Positions 1 through 8,650 of a stretch of 64,000 nucleotides of DNA are shown piece after piece. The stretch is from Phaeobacter sp. B1627. Its GTDB lineage: Bacteria > Pseudomonadota > Alphaproteobacteria > Rhodobacterales > Rhodobacteraceae. The stretch is taken from NCBI RefSeq assembly GCF_006265095.1, contig NZ_VCNK01000018.1, positions 1 through 64,000 on the forward strand, given 5' to 3'. Both the position numbers and the translations under genes were made by a program. Every line of letters starts with the position of its first letter. The stretch's first letter is position 1. The notes below the pieces were generated by a model. It saw only the letters and a program-made list of their open reading frames with translations. It had not been told where the DNA came from and did not search any database.

Positions 1-234
1 GTAAGAAAGTCTGTCACGCTACACACACGCTACAGTCAGCCACCCAACAGCTCGGCATTCATGAGACATATTCAAGGGTATGGGAAATCATGGTCCATGG
101 ATGGCGCTTCATGGAACGAATCACCTTGTCGCGTTCTGGCAGGGGTTTTTTGCAGATATGATGCCCATGTTTTGGAACAAAAGCAAAACAAAATGTGGCG
201 AAGTTCGCGTCTGAGGCTGGCCGTCGGAATAAAA

Positions 235-249
235 TGGGAAAATATGGGC
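235..249 (+). promoter_or_regulatory. Possible MraZ-box-like direct repeat
   Basis: TGGGA, five bases, then TGGGC gives a 10-base period. MraZ of E. coli is known to bind direct TGGGN repeats with 5-base spacers upstream of its own gene. Only two units are clear here, a third is not visible, and the site lies about 455 bases before the mraZ start. Function is inference. Confidence 0.3.
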
Positions 250-381
250 AAAAGATCAAAAGCTCACCTGTTCATACATTTGGGGCACTGATCAAAATAT
301 GACACAATATGCAGTAATTTTGAAATTGTTGTCTTGAGATTTTCCTCAATATCGGTCTCGTTCTGCCGATTCTTGCTTAAT

Positions 382-412
382 GTGGTGTGAAAGTGGGTTG
401 CATGGACCATGC
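382..412 (+). promoter_or_regulatory. Possible MraZ operator: TGG repeats and a palindrome
   Basis: TGG triplets occur at 383, 394 and 403, roughly one helical turn apart, with the best unit being AGTGGGTT at 393-400. The last one merges into a 13-base palindrome, GCATGG-A-CCATGC (400-412). The spacing (11 then 9) is less regular than in the E. coli operator. This could be the MraZ operator of the dcw promoter or a site for another regulator. Confidence 0.3.
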
Positions 413-587
413 TTTCCCATGTATTCCTATGACATCGGATGAACACGAAGAGCATCGGGGCGCAAAACGACCCCAACCTTACAAAACGGCAGGTTTCATA
501 CAGGCCTTCGCTTTCATCAGGCAAGAGATCCGGCGCGCGGGCGAGCAGACATCCCCCCAGGTGGCGCGCGCAGTCGGACACCCCGCA

Positions 588-608
588 TGGCGGGTCAAGG
601 TGGCGGGT
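588..608 (+). repeat. 13-base direct repeat before mraZ
   Basis: TGGCGGGT occurs at 588-595 and again at 601-608, exactly 13 bases apart. A shorter TGGC follows at 616. It lies about 100 bases before the mraZ start, so it could be in the leader or be an operator. No function can be assigned. Confidence 0.35.
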
Positions 609-703
609 TGATCGGTGGCAGCGGATCAGCTCGCCCCTTTTGGTTTTAAGGCCCCGGTGCGGGGTCAGGGCAATGGCGCAAGGGGCGCGGAAGGAACGGC
701 GCA

Positions 704-1207
704 GTGGGCCGCAGGTTCAGAGGCGAAAGCCATCACAAGGTCGATAGCAAGGGGCGGGTGTCTATTCCGGCCTCTTTTCGCCGTGTGCTGGAAGCCTCTG
801 ATCCGAACTGGCAGCCCGGTGACAACCCGGAGCTGGTGATCGTCTACGGAGATCACCGCCGACAGTATCTTGAATGTTTCACGATGGAGGCCATCGAAGA
901 AGTCGATGCCAAGATTGCCGCTTTGCCGCGGGGCTCGAAGGGGCGTAAAATTCTGGAACGCATGTTCAATGGCCAATCCTTGCCGACAACCGTGGATGAG
1001 ACCGGACGTCTTGTGTTGCCTGCAAAGCTGCGGCAGAAGGTCGGCCTTCAGGGTGAGGCCTTTTTCATCGCATCTGGCGACACCTTTCAGATCTGGAAGC
1101 CTGAGACCTATGATGAGGTCGAGATGGCCGAAGCAGAGAAACTGATGGAAGAGCTGCCGGATGACTTCGATCCGATGGAATTCCTGGATGGCGCCGGAGG
1201 CGCGTAA
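704..1207 (+). CDS. mraZ: Transcriptional regulator MraZ
   Basis: MraZ is the DNA-binding first gene of the dcw cluster and in studied bacteria represses its own operon. The 167-residue protein opens with the family's RFRG...H..D.KGRVSIPA segment (about residues 4-24). A second SpoVT/AbrB-type half follows near residues 80-125, containing T-V-D-E-T-G-R-L-V-L-P. The start is a GTG at 704, chosen because the family N-terminus begins there and because GGAAGGA (689-695) sits 8 bases upstream. The gene ends 3 bases before rsmH, the usual mraZ-rsmH pair. The repeats upstream are candidate self-operators. The acidic C-terminal tail (about 140-167) is a little longer than in E. coli MraZ. Confidence 0.95.
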   Translation: MGRRFRGESHHKVDSKGRVSIPASFRRVLEASDPNWQPGDNPELVIVYGDHRRQYLECFTMEAIEEVDAKIAALPRGSKGRKILERMFNGQSLPTTVDETGRLVLPAKLRQKVGLQGEAFFIASGDTFQIWKPETYDEVEMAEAEKLMEELPDDFDPMEFLDGAGGA

Positions 1208-1210
1208 GAG

Positions 1211-2200
1211 ATGACGGACCGCACGCCCAGACACTCCGGTCCCCATGTTCCCGTGTTGCTGAAGCCGCTGCTTGCTGCGGTGGCGCCGGTGACGGGGCGG
1301 TGGCTTGACGGGACCTTCGGGGCGGGGGGCTACACCAAAGGCCTGCTGGCGGCGGGCGCGGATCAGGTGATCGGTGTCGACCGTGATCCTCTTGCGTTTG
1401 AAATGGCCAGGGCTTGGGCCGCGGAATACGGGGATCGGCTGGTTCTGCAGCAGGGTGTTTTCTCGCAGATGGATGAGTACGCCAGCGATCTGGATGGCGT
1501 GGTTCTGGATCTCGGCGTGTCCTCGATGCAGCTCGATCTGGCGGAGCGGGGATTTTCCTTCATGAAGGACGGCCCGCTTGATATGCGGATGAGCCAGGAG
1601 GGCCCGTCGGCTGCGGATCTGGTGGCCGAGCTCACGGATGTGCAGATCGCCGATATTCTGTACCACTTTGGCGAGGAGCGGGCCAGTCGCCGCATCGCCA
1701 AGGCAATCGTCGCCGCGCGGGCCGAGGCGCCGATCACCACGACCCTGCGTCTTGCCCAGATCGTAGAAAGCTGTCTGCCGCGGGCAAAGCCGGGGCAGTC
1801 CCATCCTGCGACCCGCAGCTTTCAGGCGCTGCGGATTGCGGTCAACGGCGAATATGAAGAGCTGATGGGCGGGCTTTTGGCCGCAGAGCGGGCGCTGAAG
1901 CCCGGTGGCCTGCTGGCGGTCGTGACCTTTCACTCGGTCGAGGACCGGATGGTCAAGCGGTTCTTCCAGCACCGCGCCAACAAGACCGGCAACGCCAATC
2001 GATATGCGCCTGAAATCGCCGAAACGCCGAGCCAGTTCGAATTGGTCACCCGCAAGGCGGTGGGGCCGGACGACGAAGAACTGGCGCAGAACCCTCGGTC
2101 GCGGTCAGCGCGGCTGCGCGTGGGCCGGCGCACGGAGGCCGCCCCGGTGGATATTTCCGCCAAAGACCTGAGCATGCCGCAGTTGAAAGAAACCCGTTGA
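1211..2200 (+). CDS. rsmH: 16S rRNA (cytosine(1402)-N(4))-methyltransferase
   Basis: RsmH (MraW) uses S-adenosylmethionine to methylate N4 of C1402 in the 30S decoding centre. The SAM-binding loop is the [10 protein letters not shown] segment at residues 33-42, followed by a GVDRDP strand end typical of class I methyltransferases. The C-terminal part has the family's [13 protein letters not shown] stretch. Length (329) is normal. The TGA stop at 2198-2200 shares one base with the ATG of ftsL at 2200, so the two genes are probably translationally coupled. It is cytoplasmic and belongs to the cluster by conserved position rather than by pathway. Confidence 0.96.
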   Translation: MTDRTPRHSGPHVPVLLKPLLAAVAPVTGRWLDGTFGAGGYTKGLLAAGADQVIGVDRDPLAFEMARAWAAEYGDRLVLQQGVFSQMDEYASDLDGVVLDLGVSSMQLDLAERGFSFMKDGPLDMRMSQEGPSAADLVAELTDVQIADILYHFGEERASRRIAKAIVAARAEAPITTTLRLAQIVESCLPRAKPGQSHPATRSFQALRIAVNGEYEELMGGLLAAERALKPGGLLAVVTFHSVEDRMVKRFFQHRANKTGNANRYAPEIAETPSQFELVTRKAVGPDDEELAQNPRSRSARLRVGRRTEAAPVDISAKDLSMPQLKETR

Positions 2201-2547
2201 TGCGCACACTGGCCTATCTTCTGACAATCCTTGCGGTCTTTGGTCTGGCGTTCTGGGCCTATCGCGAGAATTACGCGACCCAGCAGGTGTTGAAGGAAAC
2301 CCGGGCCCTGCGCAGCCAGATCGCCGCCTCTCAGGTCCGGCTGAGTGTGTTGCGTGCCGAATGGGCCTATCTCAACCGGCCGGACCGGCTGCGGGAGCTG
2401 GCAGAGATCAATTTTGACCGGCTTGGCCTGTTGCCCTTGCGCCCGGATCAGTTCGGTCGCGTGGATGAGGTCTCCTACCCATCCTCCGGTCTGGTGATCG
2501 AAGAGGGCGTCGAGGTTTCGGCCTATGGCCGGGAGGACGACCAATGA
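2200..2547 (+). CDS. ftsL: Cell division protein FtsL
   Basis: FtsL is a small bitopic membrane protein that joins FtsB and FtsQ in the divisome and helps activate FtsWI. The 115-residue product has one transmembrane segment near residues 4-20 and then a heptad-like coiled-coil region (about 25-65) ending in the N-R-P-x-R-L-x-E-L-A motif common in FtsL and FtsB. I chose the ATG at 2200, which shares a base with the rsmH stop, rather than the in-frame TTG one codon earlier. It overlaps ftsI by ATGA (2544-2547). Sequence similarity in this family is low, so position between rsmH and ftsI carries much of the call. Confidence 0.88.
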   Translation: MRTLAYLLTILAVFGLAFWAYRENYATQQVLKETRALRSQIAASQVRLSVLRAEWAYLNRPDRLRELAEINFDRLGLLPLRPDQFGRVDEVSYPSSGLVIEEGVEVSAYGREDDQ

Positions 2548-4328
2548 TCCGTACACCGCTGCGCCCGCTGGCCCGCGTCCTGCCTGCACGGGCGCGGGGA
2601 GAAAATCCGGATCTGATCGAGCGTGAGAACCTTGCCCAACGCCACCGGGACATGGAAGCGCAGGCCCGCACCCGCGCCGAAGGGCGGCTTCTGGTGCTGG
2701 CGGCGTTTTTTGTCTGCGCCTATGTCGCGATCGGCGGCCGGATGGCGTTTATGGCGACATCGGAGCCGTCCGAGCCGGTCGCGGCCACCGGTGGCAGTGT
2801 CATCGCCAACCAGCGCGCAGATATTGTGGATCGGTCGGGGCGCATACTGGCAACCAATTTCGAGACCCATTCGCTCTATGCGCAGCCGCCGCAGATGGTC
2901 GATCCGGTCGCATCGGCTGACAAGCTGGCGGCGATCTTTCCTGATCTGGACCGCGACCGCCTGCTTCAGGATTTCACCGGAAAGCGCAAGTTCCTGTGGA
3001 TAAAGAAGAAAATCAGCCCCGAGCAAATGCAGGCGGTGCATGACATCGGCGATCCCGGGCTCATGTTCGGCCCGCGCGAGATGCGGCTCTATCCGAATGG
3101 CCGACTGGCCTCGCATGTTCTTGGCGGCGCCTCCTTTGGCAAAGAGGGGGTGAACGCGGCCGAAGTGATCGGTGTGGCCGGGGTGGAGAAGCAGTTTGAC
3201 GAAGTCCTGCGCGACCCTGCCAATGCGGGCAAGCCGTTGACGCTCAGCCTGGATCTGTCGGTTCAGGACGCCGCCGAAGAGGTGCTCTACGGTGGCATGA
3301 AGCTGATGAATGCCAAGGGTGCGACGTCGATCCTGATGGATGTGCACACCGGCGAGGTGGTTTCGGTCGTCTCCTTGCCGGATTTCGATCCAAATGAACG
3401 TCCACGCCCCCCGACCAGCGGGTTTGATCCCTCGCAAAGCCCGCTGTTCAACCGGTCTGTTCAGGGGGTCTATGAACTGGGCTCGACCTTCAAGATTTTT
3501 GCGGCCGCACAGGCGATGGAGCTGGGGCTGGTTTCGCCGGAGAGCGTCGTGGATATTCGCGGCCCCCTGCGCTGGGGCAAATTCTCCATTCGCGATTTCC
3601 ACAACTACGGTAAAGAGTTGACGGTTTCCAAGATCATCGAGAAGTCCTCCAACATCGGCACCGCGCGGTTGGCGCAACAGATCGGCGCCGAGCGCCAGCG
3701 CAGTTTCCTCAAAGATCTCGGAATGCTGGAGCCGACCCCGTTCGAGATTGTCGAAGCCACCGGCGGACAGCCGCTGCTGCCCAAGAACTGGTCGGAGTTG
3801 TCGGCCATGACGATTTCCTACGGTCACGGGATCTCCACGACGCCGATGCACCTTGCGGCCGGCTATGCGGCGATTGCGAACGGCGGCAACTACGTGGCGC
3901 CGACGCTGCTGAAACAGAGCGGGCCGCAGTATGGTCCCCGTGTGATGCGGCGCGAGGTGGCAGAGGCCTCTCTTGCCATGCTGCGCCGCGTGGTGAGCGA
4001 AGGCACCGCATCCTTTGCCGAGGTCAAGGGCTATGAGGTGGGCGGCAAGACCGGAACCGCCGACAAACCCAAACCGATGGGCGGGTATTATGAGGACAAG
4101 GTGATCGCCACATTCGCGTCGGTGTTCCCGGTCAGCAACCCGAAATATGTCCTTGTCGTAACGCTCGATGAGCCGGAAGTGGTTGCCTATGGCGAAGAGC
4201 GCCGCACCGCCGGCTGGACCGCCGCACCGGTGGCCGCTGAAATGATCGCCCGGCTCGCGCCTTTGCTTGGCCTCAGACCACAGATTGAACCTGCACGTGT
4301 CTCTGGTGTAACTCTCACCTCAAACTAA
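2544..4328 (+). CDS. ftsI: Peptidoglycan D,D-transpeptidase FtsI (PBP3)
   Basis: FtsI is the septal class B penicillin-binding protein that cross-links peptidoglycan together with FtsW. The 594-residue protein has a cytoplasmic N-terminus of about 47 residues, a single membrane anchor (about 48-66), a dimerisation domain, and a transpeptidase domain. All three catalytic motifs are visible: STFK with the nucleophile Ser at 314, SSN at 368-370, and KTG at 502-504. The start overlaps ftsL by 4 bases. murE begins 14 bases after its stop. Nothing essential is missing. The cytoplasmic N-terminal tail is rich in arginine. Confidence 0.96.
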   Translation: MIRTPLRPLARVLPARARGENPDLIERENLAQRHRDMEAQARTRAEGRLLVLAAFFVCAYVAIGGRMAFMATSEPSEPVAATGGSVIANQRADIVDRSGRILATNFETHSLYAQPPQMVDPVASADKLAAIFPDLDRDRLLQDFTGKRKFLWIKKKISPEQMQAVHDIGDPGLMFGPREMRLYPNGRLASHVLGGASFGKEGVNAAEVIGVAGVEKQFDEVLRDPANAGKPLTLSLDLSVQDAAEEVLYGGMKLMNAKGATSILMDVHTGEVVSVVSLPDFDPNERPRPPTSGFDPSQSPLFNRSVQGVYELGSTFKIFAAAQAMELGLVSPESVVDIRGPLRWGKFSIRDFHNYGKELTVSKIIEKSSNIGTARLAQQIGAERQRSFLKDLGMLEPTPFEIVEATGGQPLLPKNWSELSAMTISYGHGISTTPMHLAAGYAAIANGGNYVAPTLLKQSGPQYGPRVMRREVAEASLAMLRRVVSEGTASFAEVKGYEVGGKTGTADKPKPMGGYYEDKVIATFASVFPVSNPKYVLVVTLDEPEVVAYGEERRTAGWTAAPVAAEMIARLAPLLGLRPQIEPARVSGVTLTSN

Positions 4329-4342
4329 CCGGTGGGACCCTC

Positions 4343-5827
4343 ATGACAGACAGACAACCGCTCAAGCTCAGCCAGTTGGGACTGACCGCCCGCGGGGGCG
4401 TCGATCCTGTTATATCGGGGTTGGCCGTGGACAGCCGCGAGGTGCGCAAGGGCTTTGTCTTTGCGGCGTTGCCGGGATCGCGGGTGCATGGTGCGGAATT
4501 CGTGGCACAGGTCCTCGGGCTGGGGGCCTGCGCCGTTTTGACCGACGCGCGGGGCGCGGAGATCGCGGGAGAGGCCATTGCGGCTGCCGGGGCAGCTCTG
4601 GTGATCGCGGAGGATCCGCGCCAGGCGCTGTCCGGTGCGGCGGCCCTGTGGTTCGGCGGACAGCCGCCGACGATGGCGGCGGTCACCGGCACCAATGGCA
4701 AGACCTCAGTGGCGACATTCCTGCGGATGATCTGGACGGAGCTGGGACACAGCGCCGTCAACCTCGGGACAACCGGAATTGAAGGCGCGTGGAGCCACCC
4801 CTTGGCCCATACCACGCCGGAGCCGATCACGCTGCACCGGGCTTTGGCTGCGGCGGCTGCGGCCGGCGTGACCCATGCCGCGATGGAGGCCTCCTCTCAC
4901 GGGTTGGACCAGCGCCGGTTGGACGGCGTGCACCTGCAGGCTGCGGGGTTCACCAATTTCACCCAGGATCACCTGGATTATCACGAGACCTTCGAGGCCT
5001 ATTTCGCCGCCAAGGCGGGCTTGTTTCGGCGGGTGCTCTCCGAGGATGGCGTGGCGGTCATCAACATGTCGGATCCGCGCGGTACGGAAATGCGGGCAAT
5101 CGCTGCCGCGCGGGGGCAGGAGGTCATCACCGTCGGGCGCGGTCTCGGCGATCTGGCGCTGCAGGGGGTGCGGGTGGATGCCACCGGGCAGGATATCCGC
5201 TTTGCCTGGCACGACCGCCCCTTTGGCGTGCGGCTCAATCTCATTGGGGGGTTTCAGGCGGAAAACGTTCTGGTGGCTGCCGGTCTGGCGATTGCCAGTG
5301 GCGAGGTGCCCGAGCAGGTTTTTGAGACACTTCCCCATCTGACCACCGTGCGCGGCCGGATGCAGTTGGCCGCAACGCGCAACAATGGCGCGACCGTGTT
5401 TGTTGACTATGCCCATACGCCCGACGCTGTCGCCACCGCGATCAAGGCGCTGCGGCCCCATGTGTTGGGGAGGTTGGTGGCTATTGTCGGTGCCGGCGGG
5501 GATCGGGACGCGGGCAAGCGCCCGTTGATGGGCCAGGCGGCGCATGAGGCCGCCGACGCGGTGATCGTGACCGATGACAACCCGCGCAGCGAGGATCCGG
5601 ACGCGATCCGGGCCGCCGTGATGGGGGGGGCGCCGGGGGCGATGAATGTGGGCGACCGCGCCGAGGCCATCCTGCGCGGTGTCGATATGCTGGCGCCGGG
5701 CGATGCGCTTTTGATTTGTGGCAAGGGCCATGAGACCGGTCAGATCGTCGGCACCGATGTGCTGCCCTTTGATGACGTGGAGCAGGCCAGCATGGCGGTC
5801 GCCGCGCTGGACGGGAGAATGGTATGA
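4343..5827 (+). CDS. murE: UDP-MurNAc-L-Ala-D-Glu--meso-diaminopimelate ligase
   Basis: MurE adds the third stem residue to the peptidoglycan precursor in an ATP-dependent reaction. The ATP loop TGTNGKTS lies at residues 115-122. The amino-acid pocket motif DNPR is at 412-415, which in this family marks meso-diaminopimelate rather than lysine as substrate and fits a Gram-negative wall. Length (494) is normal. It overlaps murF by ATGA (5824-5827), and both belong to the cytoplasmic Mur ligase series encoded here (MurC, D, E and F). Confidence 0.97.
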   Translation: MTDRQPLKLSQLGLTARGGVDPVISGLAVDSREVRKGFVFAALPGSRVHGAEFVAQVLGLGACAVLTDARGAEIAGEAIAAAGAALVIAEDPRQALSGAAALWFGGQPPTMAAVTGTNGKTSVATFLRMIWTELGHSAVNLGTTGIEGAWSHPLAHTTPEPITLHRALAAAAAAGVTHAAMEASSHGLDQRRLDGVHLQAAGFTNFTQDHLDYHETFEAYFAAKAGLFRRVLSEDGVAVINMSDPRGTEMRAIAAARGQEVITVGRGLGDLALQGVRVDATGQDIRFAWHDRPFGVRLNLIGGFQAENVLVAAGLAIASGEVPEQVFETLPHLTTVRGRMQLAATRNNGATVFVDYAHTPDAVATAIKALRPHVLGRLVAIVGAGGDRDAGKRPLMGQAAHEAADAVIVTDDNPRSEDPDAIRAAVMGGAPGAMNVGDRAEAILRGVDMLAPGDALLICGKGHETGQIVGTDVLPFDDVEQASMAVAALDGRMV

Positions 5828-7215
5828 GCCTCTGGACCGCAAAAGACGCCGCAGCCGCAACCGGAGGACGGGCCGTCGGTGACTGGGCTGTCGACGGGAT
5901 TTCCATCGACACGCGCAGTCTGGAGCCGGGCGATCTGTTTGTGGCGTTGACTGCGGCACGGGATGGCCATGATTTTGTGGCGCAGGCCCTGGAAAAGGGC
6001 GCAGGCGCTGCGCTGGTGTCGCGCGTGCCCGCAGGGCTGCCCGCGACGGCGCCGTTGCTGATCGTCGATGATGTACAGCGTGGCCTTGAGGCTCTGGGCC
6101 GTGCCGGGCGGGCGCGGACAGCGGCCCGGGTGGTCGCGGTCACCGGCTCGGTCGGAAAGACCTCGACCAAGGAAATGCTGTCCGCGATGCTGGCGCCGCA
6201 GGGGCGGACCCATGCGGCGGTGGCCAGCTACAACAACCATTGGGGCGTGCCGCTGACCTTGGCGCGGATGCCCGCAGACACTGAATTCGCGGTGATCGAG
6301 ATCGGCATGAATCACCCGGGCGAGATTGCGCCGCTGGCGCGCCAGGCCCGTCCTCACGTGGCGATGGTGACGACTGTTGCGGCGGTTCATCTGGAAGCGT
6401 TTGACGATGTTGCGGGAATTGCCCGTGAAAAGGCCGCAATCCTCGACGGGCTGGAGCCGGGCGGCACAGCGGTGCTGAACGCAGATCTGGATGTCAGCGC
6501 GATTCTGGGCGACGCAGCCGCGACGACGGGCTGTGCGCTGCGCTGGTTCGGACGATCGGCCGAGACGTATAAATTGCGGTCGGTCGATCTGACGGAGACC
6601 GCCACCCGGGCGGGGTTTGAGTTTGAAGGGCAGAGCGTCACCGCCGAGATCCGCTCCCTTGGCGCGCATTTTGCGATGAACGCAATTGGGGCATTGGCCG
6701 CTGTCACCGCGCTCGGTGGGGATCTGGATCTGGCGTTGGCGGGATTGGCCGAGTGGGCGCCGGTTCAGGGGCGCGGCGCGCGGTTCACTGTCGATCTGCC
6801 AGGCGGGCCGGTGACGGTGCTGGACGATGCCTATAACGCCAACCCGACCTCGGTTGCGGCGGCGCTGGAGGTGCTGGCGGCGACGCCGAGCGACGGGCGC
6901 CGCATCGCGTTTCTGGGGGATATGGGGGAACTTGGTCCTGATACTGCGGATCTTCACCGGGCCCTGTCTGAGCTGCCTGCTCTGGAGAAGATCGACAGGG
7001 TTCATTGCATCGGCCCTCTAATGCAGAGCCTCCATGCCGCCTTGCCGGAAGACAAGCGCGGGCCGTCTGTGGAGACCAGTCAGCAGATTGCCGATGAAAT
7101 CCACACTCACATCCGGGGCGGCGATGTCGTTCTCGCCAAGGGGTCGCTCTATATGCAGATGCGACGTGTGGTTGACGCGATCCGTGAAATCGGTCAAGGC
7201 AGGTCACCTTCATGA
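5824..7215 (+). CDS. murF: UDP-MurNAc-tripeptide--D-alanyl-D-alanine ligase
   Basis: MurF completes UDP-MurNAc-pentapeptide by adding the D-Ala-D-Ala made by Ddl, which is also encoded in this window. The Mur ligase ATP loop TGSVGKTST is at residues 107-115, followed by the central-domain E-I-G-M-N-H-P-G-E segment. Length (463) is usual. The start overlaps the murE stop by 4 bases. A 40-base gap separates it from mraY. The product is used by MraY at the inner face of the membrane. Confidence 0.97.
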   Translation: MSLWTAKDAAAATGGRAVGDWAVDGISIDTRSLEPGDLFVALTAARDGHDFVAQALEKGAGAALVSRVPAGLPATAPLLIVDDVQRGLEALGRAGRARTAARVVAVTGSVGKTSTKEMLSAMLAPQGRTHAAVASYNNHWGVPLTLARMPADTEFAVIEIGMNHPGEIAPLARQARPHVAMVTTVAAVHLEAFDDVAGIAREKAAILDGLEPGGTAVLNADLDVSAILGDAAATTGCALRWFGRSAETYKLRSVDLTETATRAGFEFEGQSVTAEIRSLGAHFAMNAIGALAAVTALGGDLDLALAGLAEWAPVQGRGARFTVDLPGGPVTVLDDAYNANPTSVAAALEVLAATPSDGRRIAFLGDMGELGPDTADLHRALSELPALEKIDRVHCIGPLMQSLHAALPEDKRGPSVETSQQIADEIHTHIRGGDVVLAKGSLYMQMRRVVDAIREIGQGRSPS

Positions 7216-7255
7216 CACTCATATTCAGTTCACTTAAAACAGGGGCCGCATCGGA

Positions 7256-8338
7256 ATGCTCTACTGGTTGACCGCTCTGTCGGATGGGGGGGATTTCTTC
7301 AATCTCTTCCGCTACATCACCTTCCGCGCAGGCGGAGCGTTCCTGACGGCGCTGGTTTTCGGCTTTGTGTTTGGCAGGCCGTTGATCAACGTGTTGCGCA
7401 AACGGCAAGGTAAGGGTCAACCGATCCGCGACGACGGACCTGAGGGCCATCTGGCCAAAGCGGGGACGCCGACGATGGGGGGGCTTTTGATCGTTGGTGC
7501 TCTGGTATTCTCGACGCTGGTCTGGGCGCGCTGGGACAATCCGTTTGTCTGGCTGGTTCTGTTTGTCACCCTGTCCTTTGGTCTCATCGGGTTTGCCGAT
7601 GACTATGCCAAAGTGTCCAAGCAGAACACCAAGGGCGTGCCGGGAAAGGTGCGTTTGGGACTGGGTTTCGCCATCGCGATCATCGCTGCGCTCTGGGCCA
7701 GTTGGAGCCATCCCGCGGGGCTGCAAAATCAGTTGGCCCTGCCGGTTTTCAAGGACACACTCGTGAATCTTGGCTTGTTGTATGTGCCGTTTTGCATCTG
7801 TGTCATTGTGGGCGCGGCCAATGCGGTCAACCTGACGGATGGGCTCGATGGTCTGGCGATCATGCCGGTGATGATTGCGGCAGGGGCGCTCGGGATTATC
7901 GCCTATGCGGTAGGACGGGTCGATTTCACCGAATACCTCGACGTGCATTATGTGCCGGGCACGGGAGAGATTCTGATCTTTTCCGCGGCCTTGTTCGGGG
8001 GCGGCTTGGGCTTTTTGTGGTACAATGCACCTCCGGCAGCGGTTTTCATGGGCGACACAGGGTCGCTTGCGCTCGGCGGCGCGTTGGGGGCAATTGCGGT
8101 CGCCACCAAACATGAGCTGGTGCTGGCGATTGTCGGCGGGTTGTTCGTGGTCGAGGCGCTCTCGGTCATCATTCAGGTGCTGTATTTCAAGCGGACCGGC
8201 AAGCGCGTGTTCCTGATGGCGCCGATCCATCATCACTATGAGAAAAAGGGCTGGGCAGAACCAACGATCGTGATCCGGTTCTGGATCATCTCCTTGATCC
8301 TGGCGATGATCGGCCTGGCCACTTTGAAAGTTCGCTGA
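7256..8338 (+). CDS. mraY: Phospho-MurNAc-pentapeptide transferase MraY
   Basis: MraY transfers phospho-MurNAc-pentapeptide from UDP to undecaprenyl phosphate, making lipid I. The 360-residue protein is highly hydrophobic with about ten membrane segments. Family motifs seen are the early GTPTMGG segment, FADDYAK (about residue 115), N-L-T-D-G-L-D-G-L (about 194-202), and the C-terminal [11 protein letters not shown] loop. The aspartates and histidines of these motifs form the magnesium and catalytic site in known MraY structures. It is followed by a 312-base spacer with a terminator-like hairpin before murD. Confidence 0.97.
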   Translation: MLYWLTALSDGGDFFNLFRYITFRAGGAFLTALVFGFVFGRPLINVLRKRQGKGQPIRDDGPEGHLAKAGTPTMGGLLIVGALVFSTLVWARWDNPFVWLVLFVTLSFGLIGFADDYAKVSKQNTKGVPGKVRLGLGFAIAIIAALWASWSHPAGLQNQLALPVFKDTLVNLGLLYVPFCICVIVGAANAVNLTDGLDGLAIMPVMIAAGALGIIAYAVGRVDFTEYLDVHYVPGTGEILIFSAALFGGGLGFLWYNAPPAAVFMGDTGSLALGGALGAIAVATKHELVLAIVGGLFVVEALSVIIQVLYFKRTGKRVFLMAPIHHHYEKKGWAEPTIVIRFWIISLILAMIGLATLKVR

Positions 8339-8370
8339 CCGCGAATGAAAGTCTGAAATACAGATGAAAA

Positions 8371-8402
8371 CGTCCGGGACCCAGATGTCACCGGACGGTT
8401 TT
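8371..8402 (+). terminator. Terminator-like hairpin after mraY
   Basis: CGTCCGG (8371-8377) pairs perfectly with CCGGACG (8391-8397) across a 13-base loop, followed by GTTTT. The stem is short, the loop large and the T-run short, so it may only partly stop transcription. It lies 32 bases after the mraY stop, inside what would otherwise be one dcw transcript. Confidence 0.45.
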
Positions 8403-8406
8403 GCCA

Positions 8407-8494
8407 CCAAGGGGGGCGCGCTCCCGCCCCTTTGCGCCGCATCTGACGATACGGAGCAAAGCGTTGGGCCGGGCGCGCTGCGCGCGCCGGTGCA
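8407..8494. repeat. GC-rich palindromic intergenic element (copy A)
   Basis: A run of G before GCGCGCTCCCGCCCC can fold on itself (about 8409-8432). It is followed by GCATCTGACGATAC, then a GC-palindromic block around 8470-8490. Read on the other strand, its order of parts (GC palindrome, GGCCCAA, GCATC, CCCGC block) resembles the element at 31465-31559. No gene is visible in the spacer (8339-8650) apart from one weak frame. It may belong to a family of dispersed intergenic palindromes; this is inference from two imperfect copies. Confidence 0.35.
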
Positions 8495-8650
8495 GGATGC
8501 GGGCGGTCCGCAGCACATCAGCGCGGTTTGGGACGGCGCAGGGATGCCGGGTGCACACCGGGCAAGCGATCCAGGCGGGAGGCGCTTGCAAATCGCGGAC
8601 ACTCAGGTGCAAGGTCCCCGGCATATCACAGACGACAGGCGAGGTAGAGC

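Larger units (their letters stand above)
1..703. other. Non-coding region upstream of mraZ
   Basis: I see no convincing gene in this stretch. It is richer in A and T than the rest of the window up to about position 430 and becomes GC-rich after that. The short open frames on both strands have no recognisable protein features. It most likely holds the promoter and a long leader for the dcw cluster. TGG-type direct repeats at 235-249, 382-412 and 588-608 are listed separately. I looked for RNase P RNA, which sits near mraZ in some alphaproteobacteria, and did not find its conserved core. Confidence 0.5.

Noticed and set aside
1-703. RNase P RNA upstream of mraZ
   Set aside because: Some alphaproteobacteria have rnpB near here, but none of its conserved core blocks could be recognised on either strand.
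665-1972. Long - strand frame opposite mraZ and rsmH
   Set aside because: It is a shadow of two well-supported genes on the other strand, has no recognisable motif, and would span both genes and their junction.
6785-8602. 605-residue - strand frame opposite murF and mraY
   Set aside because: Long antisense frames are common in GC-rich DNA; the sequence is Arg/His/Gln-rich with no domain, while mraY and murF are certain.
8339-8650. Attachment site or mobile element remnant between mraY and murD
   Set aside because: There is no transposase or integrase fragment, no flanking duplication and no tRNA; the palindromic element explains the odd composition.
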